This document shows, piece after piece, positions 42,957 through 52,020 of a DNA stretch of 64,000 nt. This stretch comes from Bacteroidales bacterium (GTDB lineage Bacteria; Bacteroidota; Bacteroidia; Bacteroidales; UBA932): positions 496,001-560,000 of the forward strand of contig JAFRRW010000011.1 in NCBI GenBank assembly GCA_017427885.1. The letters are read 5' to 3'. Below the pieces are notes generated by a model that was not told the DNA's origin, searched no databases, and was given only the letters and a program-made list of their open reading frames with translations. The position numbers were made by a program, and so were the translations under genes. How positions within the stretch are numbered: position 1 is the first letter of the stretch; every line of letters begins with the position of its first letter.

Positions 42957-44023
42957 TTTACGAAGGAAAGAGAAAAATCTGGTCGGATTACCAGAAGGAA
43001 ATACCGGACGACCATTATTTCTACGTCCGCAGCTGCATCAGGCAGTCTTTTTTCCCCGCGTCGGAAGCGGCCTTCCTGAATATAACCCGTAACATCCTCG
43101 GAAGGGACGTCTTCGAAACCGAACACCACACCACCTGCGGGGGCATAGCCTACCATTCCGACACCATTCCCCAGGAGACCGTTATGACCATTGTGGCCCG
43201 CCAGTTCGCCCTTATGCATAAGCACGGCTACGAAAACTATGTCTGCTCCTGCATCACCTCCTTCGGGGTCTATATCGAGACCCTTGAGACCTGGAGGACC
43301 TTCCCTGAACTGGAGGCGAAGATTGCCGACAACCTCAGGAAAACCTGCAACCTTGAGTTCGCGAAACCCAGGTTCGTCGTCCACGCAAGCGACCTTATAT
43401 ATAAATTAAGGGAGGAAATCGCCGCCAAGGCGAAATACAAACTCGTGAACGCCAAAACGGGGGAACCTCTGAAGGTGGTCGAGCATATCGGCTGCCACTA
43501 TTCGAAAATGTTCCCGTCCAAGGGAGTAGGAGGAGCAGAGTACCCATATGTCCTGACAGGAATGATTGAGGCCTGGGGAGGGGAAATCGTGGACTATCCG
43601 GAAAGGCGCCATTGCTGCGGTTTCGGTTTCAGGCAGTATTTCATCAAGGGTAACAGGGGTTACTCCCTTTCCAATACACATAAGAAATTCGAGAGCATGG
43701 AGCCCTACGAGCCGGATTTCATCATCACCAACTGTCCTGGCTGCCCTTATTTCCTGGACCGTTGGCAGTATGTCATTGCCGAATCCGAAGGGAAGACCTA
43801 CGGGAAGGACGGGCACGGGATACCTGTGCTCACCTATGAGGAAGTCGCCGGCCTGGTGCTGGGATTCGACCCCTGGGACCTCGGCCTCCAGACCCATCAG
43901 GTGGCCGTGGAGCCCCTTCTTGACAAGTTGGGCATCCCTTATGATAAAGAGAAGAAGTTCCTTGGAGCAGGGGGGAAGGACCTTGGCCGCCCCGCCCTCC
44001 CTTCGTGTCTAAAATGTATGTAA
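42953..44023 (+). CDS. HdrB-like CCG-domain protein
   Basis: A 356-aa relative of HdrB, the subunit of heterodisulfide reductase that splits the disulfide on noncubane Fe-S clusters. The second CCG motif is complete: Cys181, Cys221-Cys222, Cys261, Cys264 (GCHYSKMFP, HCCGFGF, NCPGCPY). The first is altered: Cys28, then TTCGG at Cys62 in place of CC, and CSC at 98-100 in place of CxxC. The start overlaps the HdrC-like stop by 4 bases (ATGA). The substrate is unknown, since Bacteroidales do not make coenzymes M and B. Confidence 0.83.
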   Translation: MIYEGKRKIWSDYQKEIPDDHYFYVRSCIRQSFFPASEAAFLNITRNILGRDVFETEHHTTCGGIAYHSDTIPQETVMTIVARQFALMHKHGYENYVCSCITSFGVYIETLETWRTFPELEAKIADNLRKTCNLEFAKPRFVVHASDLIYKLREEIAAKAKYKLVNAKTGEPLKVVEHIGCHYSKMFPSKGVGGAEYPYVLTGMIEAWGGEIVDYPERRHCCGFGFRQYFIKGNRGYSLSNTHKKFESMEPYEPDFIITNCPGCPYFLDRWQYVIAESEGKTYGKDGHGIPVLTYEEVAGLVLGFDPWDLGLQTHQVAVEPLLDKLGIPYDKEKKFLGAGGKDLGRPALPSCLKCM

Positions 44024-45031
44024 ATGGCAAAGAACATCATCGTCATAGGCGGAGGGCCCGCCGGATTGGAGGCTTCGGCCAGGCTTGACGCCCTCGGATA
44101 TACCGTCTTCCTGGTTGAACGGGACAACCACCTCGGCGGCCACCTTGCTCTCTGGGACAGGCTCTTCCCTTCCGGAGACCCCGCCGAACCGGTTCTCAGG
44201 GGCCTGGTTTCCAAGACCGGAAGCACGAAGATTCTCCTGGAGTCGGAGGTGCAGACGCTTAACCGCCTGGGGAAGTCCTTCAGGATATCCCTTTCCTCCG
44301 GAGTGAGCGTCATCGCGGACGCCGTCCTGCTCACTACGGGCTTCGACCTTTTCGACGCGTCCAAAAAGGAGGAATACGGCTATGGAATCTATGACCACGT
44401 GGTTACCAATGCCGACATCGAAAGTTATTTTCGCACCGGGAAGGATCCTAGGATCGACAACCCCGAAAGGATAGGAATAGTTCATTGCGTCGGTTCGAGG
44501 GACGAGAAGGCTGGATGCCGCAACTGCTCCAAGGTGTGCTGCGCCACCGCGGTGAAACAAGCCTGCGAACTGAAGGCCAAGTTCCCCAAGGCGAAGGTCT
44601 ATTGTTTCTATATGGACCTCAGGATGTTCGGGAGGGGATATGAAGACCTCTATCTCAAGGCCCAGAAGGAATATGGGGTGAGGTTCATCAGGGGACGGGT
44701 TTCCGAGGTGTCGGAAAAGATTGACAAGACCCTGCAGGTGAAGGCGGAGGACACCCTCTCCAGCACCCCGCTGAAAGTGAGTCTCGACCTGCTTGTGCTG
44801 ATGGCCGGAATGAGGCCGTCCAAGTCGGGATCGAAAGTTGCGAAAATGATCCGCCTGGACACAGGAGAGGATGGCTATCTTTCTGTCGCCGACGGGTTTA
44901 CCGGGATGCAGGCCACAACCATACCGGGCCTGTTCGTAGCCGGGGCCGCGACTGGTCCCAAGACCCTTCCTGAGACCCTGGCGGAGGCCAGGGCCGCGTC
45001 AGCCCTTATCCACGATTATCTCAAGGGATGA
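44024..45031 (+). CDS. HdrA-like FAD-binding protein
   Basis: A 335-aa short HdrA/QmoA-type flavoprotein. The FAD motif IGGGPAG is at 8-14, HLGGHLALWDR is the following loop, and ADAVLLTTGFDLFD the second nucleotide segment. The HdrA cysteine signature is Cys155, 165, 168, 172 and 173 (CVGSRD then CRNCSKVCC). GLFVAGAATGPKTLPETLAEA closes the FAD site. Full HdrA (about 650 aa) has extra ferredoxin domains that are absent here, as in QmoA. It begins directly after the HdrB-like stop. Confidence 0.85.
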   Translation: MAKNIIVIGGGPAGLEASARLDALGYTVFLVERDNHLGGHLALWDRLFPSGDPAEPVLRGLVSKTGSTKILLESEVQTLNRLGKSFRISLSSGVSVIADAVLLTTGFDLFDASKKEEYGYGIYDHVVTNADIESYFRTGKDPRIDNPERIGIVHCVGSRDEKAGCRNCSKVCCATAVKQACELKAKFPKAKVYCFYMDLRMFGRGYEDLYLKAQKEYGVRFIRGRVSEVSEKIDKTLQVKAEDTLSSTPLKVSLDLLVLMAGMRPSKSGSKVAKMIRLDTGEDGYLSVADGFTGMQATTIPGLFVAGAATGPKTLPETLAEARAASALIHDYLKG

Positions 45032-45354
45032 TAGATTTCGGTTTCCATATAACTCCCAGCGGCACCCTGAATCTGGACGATGTCGATCAGAAAACGGTCG
45101 ACACCCTCTCCCGTGCGGACTACGGATTCAGGACCTGCATCGCCTGTGGAAGCTGCACGGCTTCCTGTCCTGCCGGCGTTTTTTCCGAAACCAGCGTCCG
45201 CCAGGCGATCCTATCCGTCCTCAACGGCAAGGATGAAAAGGCTTTGCGCCTGCTTTCTTCCTGCATGCTTTGCGGGAAATGCCTTATGGTTTGCCCGAGG
45301 GGAATAAACACCCGTCACCTTATCCTTTCTCTCCAAAAACAATTCGAAGGATGA
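45028..45354 (+). CDS. Second HdrC-like 4Fe-4S protein (short)
   Basis: A 108-aa protein with two 4Fe-4S motifs, CIACGSCTASCP (Cys37, 40, 43, 47) and CMLCGKCLMVCP (Cys79, 82, 85, 89). The size and spacing match the HdrC core. It overlaps both neighbours by 4 bases (ATGA at each end). It probably wires the HdrA-like flavin to the membrane subunit. Confidence 0.87.
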   Translation: MIDFGFHITPSGTLNLDDVDQKTVDTLSRADYGFRTCIACGSCTASCPAGVFSETSVRQAILSVLNGKDEKALRLLSSCMLCGKCLMVCPRGINTRHLILSLQKQFEG

Positions 45355-47213
45355 CGGTGCCGTTCCTCATATCACAGGTTTCTTCTCCTGAGATAATCGA
45401 CAGGATTCCGGGGGCTTACGACCATTTCGTGCTGCCGTTCTGCATAGGGATGGTCTTCTGTCTGTGCTGGCTCGGCGTGGGGCTGGTCAGAGTGCTGGCC
45501 AACCTCAGTTCCTCCGACCGTAAGGACCTCCTCCTTTCCTTCCTCAACCCCAAGATCCTCTGGAAGGATATCAAGGACATCTTCTGCGACTGCCTGCTCC
45601 ACCTGAAGATATGGCAGAGGAAACCCCTCCTGGGCTATATGCACAGCGCCATCGCCCTGGGATGGTTCCTCCTCATCGTGCTCGGCCATCTGGAAGTCTG
45701 GCTTTTCGCCCCCAGGCACCTCTACCTTGACAACGGGGCCCTTTTCTACCCCATTTTCTACAGGTATTTCATCTGGATGAATCCGGGACACACCACCCTC
45801 AGGGGCTCCCTGTTCTTCTTCCTGATGGACCTCTGCCTGCTGTATGTCCTTTCCGGAATCGCCCTGGCGGTGTTCAAGCGGTTCCGGTCGAAACTCCTGG
45901 GGATGAAACACACCACCAAGCCCTCGCTTATGGACAGGGTGGCCCTCTATTCCCTCTGGGGAATTTTCCCCCTTAGGCTTCTGGCCGAAAGTTTTACAGC
46001 CGACCTTGCTGGCGGCAGTTTCCTCACTCTCCCGGCCAACGCCCTTTTGCGGTACCTTTTCGGTGAAAACCTTTATTTCCTGCCCTGGTGGTGGGCCTAT
46101 TCCATCTGCCTCGGCCTTTTCTTCGTGAGCCTTCCGTTCACGAGATATATGCACATCCTCACCGAGCCCCTTCTGATCGTGATGAGGAACGCCGGCATCA
46201 AGGTGCGCCATCCGAGGAAGGGTTTCGCCGAGGCGGAAATCTATGCCTGCTCCAGTTGCGGCCTCTGCCTGGATGCCTGCCCGATGAACGTCCAGAAGAA
46301 GAACCTGAGGTTCTCCTCGGTCTATTTCATCCGCTTCCTAAGGAGGCATAATGAGAAGAAAATCAACAGGATAGCCGACAAGTGCCTGCAATGCGGCAAA
46401 TGTCTGGCCCTATGCCCCGTCGGGGTGGATTCCCCTGCCATCCGCCGCCGCCAGAGAGCCGCGGGCAACGATCCTCTTCCTTTTGATTATTCCGCCTTGA
46501 AGAGTCCCGTTCCCGCCGGAGGGGAGGGAAAGGTGATGTATTTCGCCGGCTGTATGTCCCACCTTACCCCGAGGATAATCAAGGCCGTCCTGGAGGTGTT
46601 CCGCAAGGCCGGAGAAGAGTTCGTTTTCGCCGATGAAGACGGTGGAATCTGCTGCGGAAGGCCGCTTATGCTGGCCGGGAAGGACCGGGCCGCGAGGGAG
46701 GTCATAGAGGCCAACAGGAAGATGATCCTGGAATCCGGATGCACCACGCTGGTGCTTTCCTGCCCTATCTGCCTGAAGGTGTTCAGGGAGGAATATAATC
46801 TGGATGGAATTGAAATCCTGCACTATACTGAATATATGGACAGGCTGGCCTCCCGGGGGAGGATAATCATCGACAGGAAGGCCGTCTCCTATGTCTATCA
46901 CGACCCCTGCGAACTCGGCAGGGGCTGCGGGATATACGATGCGCCAAGGAGATTGGTGGAAGCGTCAGGGGAATTGAGGAAAGCCGGCAAGGAGGGAGAC
47001 GAGAGCGTATGCTGCGGCGGAAGCTTAGGAAGCCTGACCTTGAATTACGAGGACAGGGGAAAGATAACGGCCGGGGCGCTCGAGAACCTGCTCGCGAACA
47101 ACCCCGACCGTATAGTGACGGCCTGTCCCCTCTGCCTCAAGACCTTCTCCGACGCAACTCCCGGCGTTCCGGTCGTAGATATCGCCGAACTCGTGGCGGG
47201 AGATACCGTCTGA
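45351..47213 (+). CDS. Membrane cytochrome-b / 4Fe-4S / CCG fusion (HdrE-HdrD or DsrM-DsrK-like)
   Basis: A 620-aa fusion. Residues 1-290 hold five or six membrane helices of the NarI/DsrM/HdrE type, with His residues in YMHSAIALGWFLLIVLGH and TRYMHILTEP that could bind haem b. Two 4Fe-4S motifs follow, CSSCGLCLDACP near 300 and CLQCGKCLALCP near 345. The C-terminal half has two CCG domains, GCMSHLTP...GICCG...CPICLK and DPCELG...VCCGG...CPLCLK. It would join a membrane quinone pool to a thiol or disulfide site. ATG overlaps the upstream stop by 4 bases. Confidence 0.85.
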   Translation: MTVPFLISQVSSPEIIDRIPGAYDHFVLPFCIGMVFCLCWLGVGLVRVLANLSSSDRKDLLLSFLNPKILWKDIKDIFCDCLLHLKIWQRKPLLGYMHSAIALGWFLLIVLGHLEVWLFAPRHLYLDNGALFYPIFYRYFIWMNPGHTTLRGSLFFFLMDLCLLYVLSGIALAVFKRFRSKLLGMKHTTKPSLMDRVALYSLWGIFPLRLLAESFTADLAGGSFLTLPANALLRYLFGENLYFLPWWWAYSICLGLFFVSLPFTRYMHILTEPLLIVMRNAGIKVRHPRKGFAEAEIYACSSCGLCLDACPMNVQKKNLRFSSVYFIRFLRRHNEKKINRIADKCLQCGKCLALCPVGVDSPAIRRRQRAAGNDPLPFDYSALKSPVPAGGEGKVMYFAGCMSHLTPRIIKAVLEVFRKAGEEFVFADEDGGICCGRPLMLAGKDRAAREVIEANRKMILESGCTTLVLSCPICLKVFREEYNLDGIEILHYTEYMDRLASRGRIIIDRKAVSYVYHDPCELGRGCGIYDAPRRLVEASGELRKAGKEGDESVCCGGSLGSLTLNYEDRGKITAGALENLLANNPDRIVTACPLCLKTFSDATPGVPVVDIAELVAGDTV

Positions 47214-47216
47214 TCC

Positions 47217-48008
47217 CTATCTGCTGGCTACATACTTGACGTCAACCCCGTCTTTCCCGACGGTCACTACGTTATATCCTGGGAAACCGTGTCCCAGGGG
47301 GTTGCAGACTGGTCCGGCGGTTATGAGGCGGATGCCTTCGACCTCCGAGAAATAGTGCCTGTGGCAGTGTCCCGAGAAGACGATGTCCACCCCGTACTTC
47401 TTTAGGAGGTCGATATATTTCCTTCTCTTTTCCATCGGAAAACTCTCATATCCTTCCTCCTCGTCCATGGACACCCGGACTATAGGGCAATGCTGGAATA
47501 CGAACTTGTACTTGCAGTCTTTCGCGGCCGCGAGTTCCTTCTCCAACCACTCCCATTGCTCGGCCTCCATTTCCGGTACGTCGTCCTTTATCGTATTGGA
47601 ATTGATACCGATGAATGCACAGCCGTTCTTCTTGAAGGAGAAACGGTCGTATCCGCGGCGGTCGATATAGGCCTGGCGCTTTTCGGGAGAGCTTCCGTGG
47701 TAGTCGTGGTTTCCGGGCGTGAGGTACACGGGGGGCTCGAATTCGGCGAGACGCACCTTGAATATGGAATCCTGGACCGGATACGAATAGTCGTCCAAAA
47801 GGTCTCCGGTTATGATGACGCAGGCGGGATGAAGGGAATTGGCCCCTTCCACCGCGGCCTTCATCAAGGAATCCGAGTGGCAGAAGGCCGGGGAGTCGTC
47901 CCTGAAACCTATCTGGGTGTCGCTCATCTGCACGAAAGTGAACGGCTCGAACCGGTTGCACGCTGCAACCAGCAGGATCAATGCAAGGGAAAAGAATCTG
48001 GTTTTCAT
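47217..48008 (-). CDS. Calcineurin-like phosphoesterase lipoprotein
   Basis: A 263-aa lipoprotein (MKTRFFSLALILLVAAC, Cys17). Metal motifs in order are QMSDTQIG, ITGDLLDD, TPGNHDYH, FQHCPIV and FSGHCHRHY. The start at 48008 is chosen over 48032 because of the lipobox and the -7 box at 48030-48037. It converges on the Hdr-like operon with a 3-base gap. The phosphoester substrate is unknown. Confidence 0.85.
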   Translation of the reverse strand: MKTRFFSLALILLVAACNRFEPFTFVQMSDTQIGFRDDSPAFCHSDSLMKAAVEGANSLHPACVIITGDLLDDYSYPVQDSIFKVRLAEFEPPVYLTPGNHDYHGSSPEKRQAYIDRRGYDRFSFKKNGCAFIGINSNTIKDDVPEMEAEQWEWLEKELAAAKDCKYKFVFQHCPIVRVSMDEEEGYESFPMEKRRKYIDLLKKYGVDIVFSGHCHRHYFSEVEGIRLITAGPVCNPLGHGFPGYNVVTVGKDGVDVKYVASR

Positions 48009-48029
48009 TGGAAATAATGACTTGATGGG

Positions 48030-48037
48030 CAAAGATA
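48030..48037 (-). promoter_or_regulatory. -7 box of the phosphoesterase lipoprotein
   Basis: TATCTTTG on the minus strand, 21 bases before the ATG at 48008. Confidence 0.55.
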
Positions 48038-48095
48038 ATCATTTAAGGCCGTTTCTTCGTAGCAACGCCTCTGAAAATATGTGACATCTTTTCGT

Positions 48096-48103
48096 TATAT
48101 TTG
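48096..48103 (+). promoter_or_regulatory. -7 box of the GH92 gene
   Basis: TATATTTG, 26 bases before the ATG at 48130. No clear -33. Confidence 0.55.
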
Positions 48104-48129
48104 TAGGAGAGACCAATGCGGAAAAGAGT

Positions 48130-50487
48130 ATGAAAAGAATATGTTCTGCCCTGCTGGCGGGGCTGCTGCTGACGGTGCTGCCGATTCTTTCGGGTGCCGG
48201 GACGGGTCCGGACAGGCCGTCGAAATATGTCGATCCGATGATCGGGACATCCGGAATGGGACACACCTTCCCGGGGGCATGCGTGCCGTTCGGCGGAGTG
48301 CAGGTGAGCCCGGACACGGATACGATACCACATAACGTGGGAGGGAAATACCAGGCGGAAGTCTATTCCCTCTGTGCCGGATACAGGTATGACGATCCTA
48401 CGATAGTTGGATTTTCCCATACGCACCTGAGCGGATCCGGCCATTCCGACCTGGGTGACATCCTTCTGATGCCCACGTCAGGAACCCTCCACCTGAACCC
48501 CGGCACGGCGACCAGTCCCGAATCCGGCTACCGGAGCAGGTTCTCCCACGGCACCGAGACTGCCGTTCCCGGCTACTATGCCGTCACCCTCGACGATTAC
48601 GGCATCAGGGCCGAAGTATCGGCAACCCCCAGGACGGCCGTCCACCGTTACACCTATGATGCCGGAGCCAAGGACGGCCGCCATCTGGTCCTGGACCTGT
48701 CCCATGGCATATACAACTACGAAGGCAAGACCCTTTGGGCCAGCGTGCGGATGGTCGGCGACAGCCTCCTGACCGGCTACAGGATCACCCAGGGCTGGGC
48801 CCGGGAGCACTATACTTATTTCGCCATCCGTTTCTCCCGTCCCGTCAAGGATTATGGCTGCAAGGAAACCCTCAACTCCCCCTACAAGGGATTTTGGAGA
48901 AAGTTCAACACTTCCCACGGCTTCCCCGAAATGGCCGGCCGCGGCCTCGCCTGCTGGTTCGATTTCGACTGGGACGTCGGTGACGAGCTGGTCGTGAACG
49001 TGGCCCTCAGCGCAACTTCCGTCGAAGGCGCGCTGAAGAATCTGAGGGCGGAGGGCGCAGGAAGGACTTTCGATGAAATCAGAAACGCCGCCGCGAACGC
49101 CTGGGACGAGGAACTGGGCAAGGCGAGCGCGACAGGGACGGAGGACGAACTCCGGATGTTCTACACGTCCCTGTACCATACGATGATAAACCCGTCCATT
49201 TACGATGACGTTGACGGGGCATACCGGGGTCTAGACGGCGCCGTCCACCAGGCTGACGGCTGGAACAACTACACCGTTTTCTCCCTTTGGGACACCTATC
49301 GGGCCGAACATCCACTGCTTCTCCTTATGCATCCGGACCGGGCCCGCGACATGGCCCTCTCGATGCTTCACCACCAGGCCCAGAGCGCCCACGGCCTGCT
49401 GCCAATCTGGTCGTTGATGGCCAACGAGGGCTGGTGTATGAGCGGCTATCACGCCGTGTCCGTCCTGTCTGACGCCCTCATCGCAGGGGCTGACCTGGAC
49501 CCGGACAGGGTGATGGACGCGATGGTTTCCACCTCCACCCTGCCGTATCTCGAAGGGGTTGGTTCGTACATGGAAAAAGGATATGTCCCCCTGGAAGATT
49601 CCTCAACCGGGGCCTCCACGACGCTGGAATATGCCTATGACGACTGGGCTATATACAAGGCCGCCCTTTATGCCGGAAAGGATTCCCTCGCACGCATTTA
49701 TAAGGAAAGGGCCCGGAGCTACCGGAATCTCTTCGACGGGAAGAGTCCTTTCGCCAGGGCCAGATATAGGGACGGAAGATGGAAAAGCCCCACCGATCCA
49801 AGGCAGACCTATGGCGAGGGTTTCATAGAGGGAAATTCCTACAATTTCTCCTTCCACGTACCCCAGGACGTTGAGGGCCTCATATCCCTTATGGGCGGTG
49901 AAAAACGCTTCCTGAGCATCCTCGACACCCTTTTCGCCGAGCCTCTCGATCCCAAATACTATGAGGACAACGAGGACATCGAGGCCTCCTGCCTGATAGG
50001 GGGCTATGTCCATGGCAACGAGCCGTCCCATCATATCCCCTACCTCTTCCAGTGGACCTCCGAACCCTGGCGGGGAGAGTTCTGGCTCCGAGAGATAATG
50101 GAAAGGATGTACAGGCCGGAGAGGGAAGGCCTAGGAGGCAATGACGACTGCGGCCAAATGTCCGCCTGGTACATTTTCTCGGCGATGGGCTTCTATCCGG
50201 TCTGCCCCGGAAGCGGTGAATTCGTCCTCGGCGCCCCCTTCCTCCCTGAGATCTCCCTGCGTCTGGACAACGGGAAAACCTTTACCGTCAAGGCCCCGGC
50301 CGTAAGTTCCCGCAACCGCTACGTCAAGTCCGTGAGGTTGAACGGCCGCCCCTACACTAAACGGTACCTGACCAGGGATGACATCATCCGGGGCGGAGTG
50401 CTGGAGTTCGATATGACAAGCCGCCCGCGGAAGAAAGCGAAACCCCTCCCGTCCGACCTTCCGTATTCTCTTAGCAGGGAAATGTAA
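48130..50487 (+). CDS. GH92 alpha-mannosidase, exported
   Basis: A 785-aa calcium-dependent exo-alpha-mannosidase of family GH92. Signal peptide MKRICSALLAGLLLTVLPIL. The N-terminal beta domain opens with YVDPMIGTSGMGHTFPGACV and FSHTHLSGSGHSDLGD. The (alpha/alpha)6 domain holds TVFSLWDTYRAEHPLL, GYHAVSVLSDA, and near the C-terminus GGNDDCGQMSAWYIFSAMGFYPV. These enzymes trim N-glycans of host or yeast origin; linkage specificity cannot be told. It lies 23 bases upstream of an SGNH esterase gene and is probably co-transcribed with it. Confidence 0.95.
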   Translation: MKRICSALLAGLLLTVLPILSGAGTGPDRPSKYVDPMIGTSGMGHTFPGACVPFGGVQVSPDTDTIPHNVGGKYQAEVYSLCAGYRYDDPTIVGFSHTHLSGSGHSDLGDILLMPTSGTLHLNPGTATSPESGYRSRFSHGTETAVPGYYAVTLDDYGIRAEVSATPRTAVHRYTYDAGAKDGRHLVLDLSHGIYNYEGKTLWASVRMVGDSLLTGYRITQGWAREHYTYFAIRFSRPVKDYGCKETLNSPYKGFWRKFNTSHGFPEMAGRGLACWFDFDWDVGDELVVNVALSATSVEGALKNLRAEGAGRTFDEIRNAAANAWDEELGKASATGTEDELRMFYTSLYHTMINPSIYDDVDGAYRGLDGAVHQADGWNNYTVFSLWDTYRAEHPLLLLMHPDRARDMALSMLHHQAQSAHGLLPIWSLMANEGWCMSGYHAVSVLSDALIAGADLDPDRVMDAMVSTSTLPYLEGVGSYMEKGYVPLEDSSTGASTTLEYAYDDWAIYKAALYAGKDSLARIYKERARSYRNLFDGKSPFARARYRDGRWKSPTDPRQTYGEGFIEGNSYNFSFHVPQDVEGLISLMGGEKRFLSILDTLFAEPLDPKYYEDNEDIEASCLIGGYVHGNEPSHHIPYLFQWTSEPWRGEFWLREIMERMYRPEREGLGGNDDCGQMSAWYIFSAMGFYPVCPGSGEFVLGAPFLPEISLRLDNGKTFTVKAPAVSSRNRYVKSVRLNGRPYTKRYLTRDDIIRGGVLEFDMTSRPRKKAKPLPSDLPYSLSREM

Positions 50488-50510
50488 AGAGTATCAAGTA
50501 TTTACCTAAT

Positions 50511-51944
50511 ATGAAAAAGTTCATCATAGTTTTGGCGCTGGCTATCTCCGGAGCTTTCTGGACGGGGGCCAAGGTAACCCTTCCCTCATTCATCAGCGAC
50601 AACATGGTCCTCCAGCAGAACACGGAGGCGGCACTCTGGGGCTGGACGGATTCCGGCAGGAAGGTGACGGTGACCACCTCCTGGACCAGCGGAAAGTTCG
50701 TCATCTCCCCTGACAGGGACGGGAAATGGATGGTGAAGATTCCCACGCCCTCGGCGGGAGGCCCTTACAGCATCTCCTTCACGGACGGAGAGGCAGTCAC
50801 CATCAGCAATATCCTGATCGGGGAAGTATGGTTCTGCTCCGGCCAGTCCAATATGCAGATGCCGGTGGGTGGTTTTGAATCCCAACCGGTCGAGGGTTCG
50901 GCGGATGTCATAATGGGTGCAAGTAAAAAGACTCCCATCAGGATGTGCACCATCCGTCACCGTTATTCGCTCAAGCCGCTTCAGGACGCGGAGGATTCCT
51001 GGCAGGAAAATACTCCCGAGGCTGTCGCCGGCACCAGCGCAGCGGCATATTTCTTCGCGCAGAAGCTACAGCAGGTTCTCGGAGTTCCCGTCGGCCTGCT
51101 CATTGCCGAATGGGGCGGAGCCACGATAGAGCCCTGGATCAGCCGCGAGGTGCTGGAATCCAAGTTCCCCGGAGAGTTCGACCTCAGTTTCCTTGACAGA
51201 CAGGAGCGCCCGAAGGAAATCCCTCACGACCAGCACATACCGACCGCCCTCTTCAACGGTCAGGTCGCTCCCCTGATCCCTTTCACTTTCAAGGGTATGC
51301 TCTGGTATCAGGGAGAATCCAACAGGGGCCGCAATGAGCAGTATACCCGTCTCCAGAAGGAATATGTGGCGATGATGAGGGACCTTTTCAAGAATCCTGA
51401 CGCCCCCTTCTATTTCGTCCAAATAGCCCCCTATCCCTATGACAATCCGGACAAATGGGATTCCGGATATTTCTGCGAGGCGCAGGAGAAATCCCTTGAC
51501 GTGATTCCCCGCAGCGGGATGGTGACCACACTTGACGTCGGTGAATACGGCACCATCCACCCCTGCAGGAAACAGGAGGTCGGTTACCGCCTGGCCTATC
51601 TGGCCCTGGTCAACGATTACGGCCAGAAGGGCATCAATCCGGCAGCCCCGAGATATGAGAGCGTAAGGTTCGAGGGAGACAAGGCTTTCGTGACTTTCAA
51701 GGTTGACGATATGGGACTCGCCCCGTTCGGTACGCATCTGGATGGCTTCGAGGTCGCCGGAGAGGACAGGGTGTTCCACAAGGGCTTCGGCCTTGTCTAT
51801 GGGAAGACCGTCGAGGTGAGGAGCGAGGAAGTCGAGAAGCCCGTCGCGGTGCGCTACTGCTTCCGCAACTGGGGCGTCGGCACCCTTTTCAACTGCTACG
51901 GAATCCCCGCCGGCCCGTTCCGCACCGACGGCTGGGACCTTTAA
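50511..51944 (+). CDS. Sialate O-acetylesterase-like SGNH esterase (second copy)
   Basis: A 477-aa exported esterase (signal peptide MKKFIIVLALAISGAFWTGA). Family start VTLPSFISDNMVLQQ, nucleophile CSGQSNMQM near residue 110, EWGGATIEPWI, WYQGESNRGR, and the C-terminal catalytic region TIHPCRKQEVGYRLA. It would remove O-acetyl groups so that the GH92 enzyme, or others, can reach the glycan. It differs considerably from the copy at 30.7 kb, so this is not a recent duplication. Confidence 0.9.
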   Translation: MKKFIIVLALAISGAFWTGAKVTLPSFISDNMVLQQNTEAALWGWTDSGRKVTVTTSWTSGKFVISPDRDGKWMVKIPTPSAGGPYSISFTDGEAVTISNILIGEVWFCSGQSNMQMPVGGFESQPVEGSADVIMGASKKTPIRMCTIRHRYSLKPLQDAEDSWQENTPEAVAGTSAAAYFFAQKLQQVLGVPVGLLIAEWGGATIEPWISREVLESKFPGEFDLSFLDRQERPKEIPHDQHIPTALFNGQVAPLIPFTFKGMLWYQGESNRGRNEQYTRLQKEYVAMMRDLFKNPDAPFYFVQIAPYPYDNPDKWDSGYFCEAQEKSLDVIPRSGMVTTLDVGEYGTIHPCRKQEVGYRLAYLALVNDYGQKGINPAAPRYESVRFEGDKAFVTFKVDDMGLAPFGTHLDGFEVAGEDRVFHKGFGLVYGKTVEVRSEEVEKPVAVRYCFRNWGVGTLFNCYGIPAGPFRTDGWDL

Positions 51945-51950
51945 CCGGAT

Positions 51951-51981
51951 TTTGTTTTTAGTGGAAAAATCACTTTATTTG
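51951..51981 (+). promoter_or_regulatory. Possible promoter of the outer-membrane barrel gene
   Basis: TTTG at 51951-51954, a 19-base spacer, then TTTATTTG at 51974-51981 (second base T instead of A), 39 bases before the ATG at 52021. Confidence 0.45.
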
Positions 51982-52020
51982 CTTCCCGGACCGATAAAGA
52001 ACAATAACACATTCGATATT

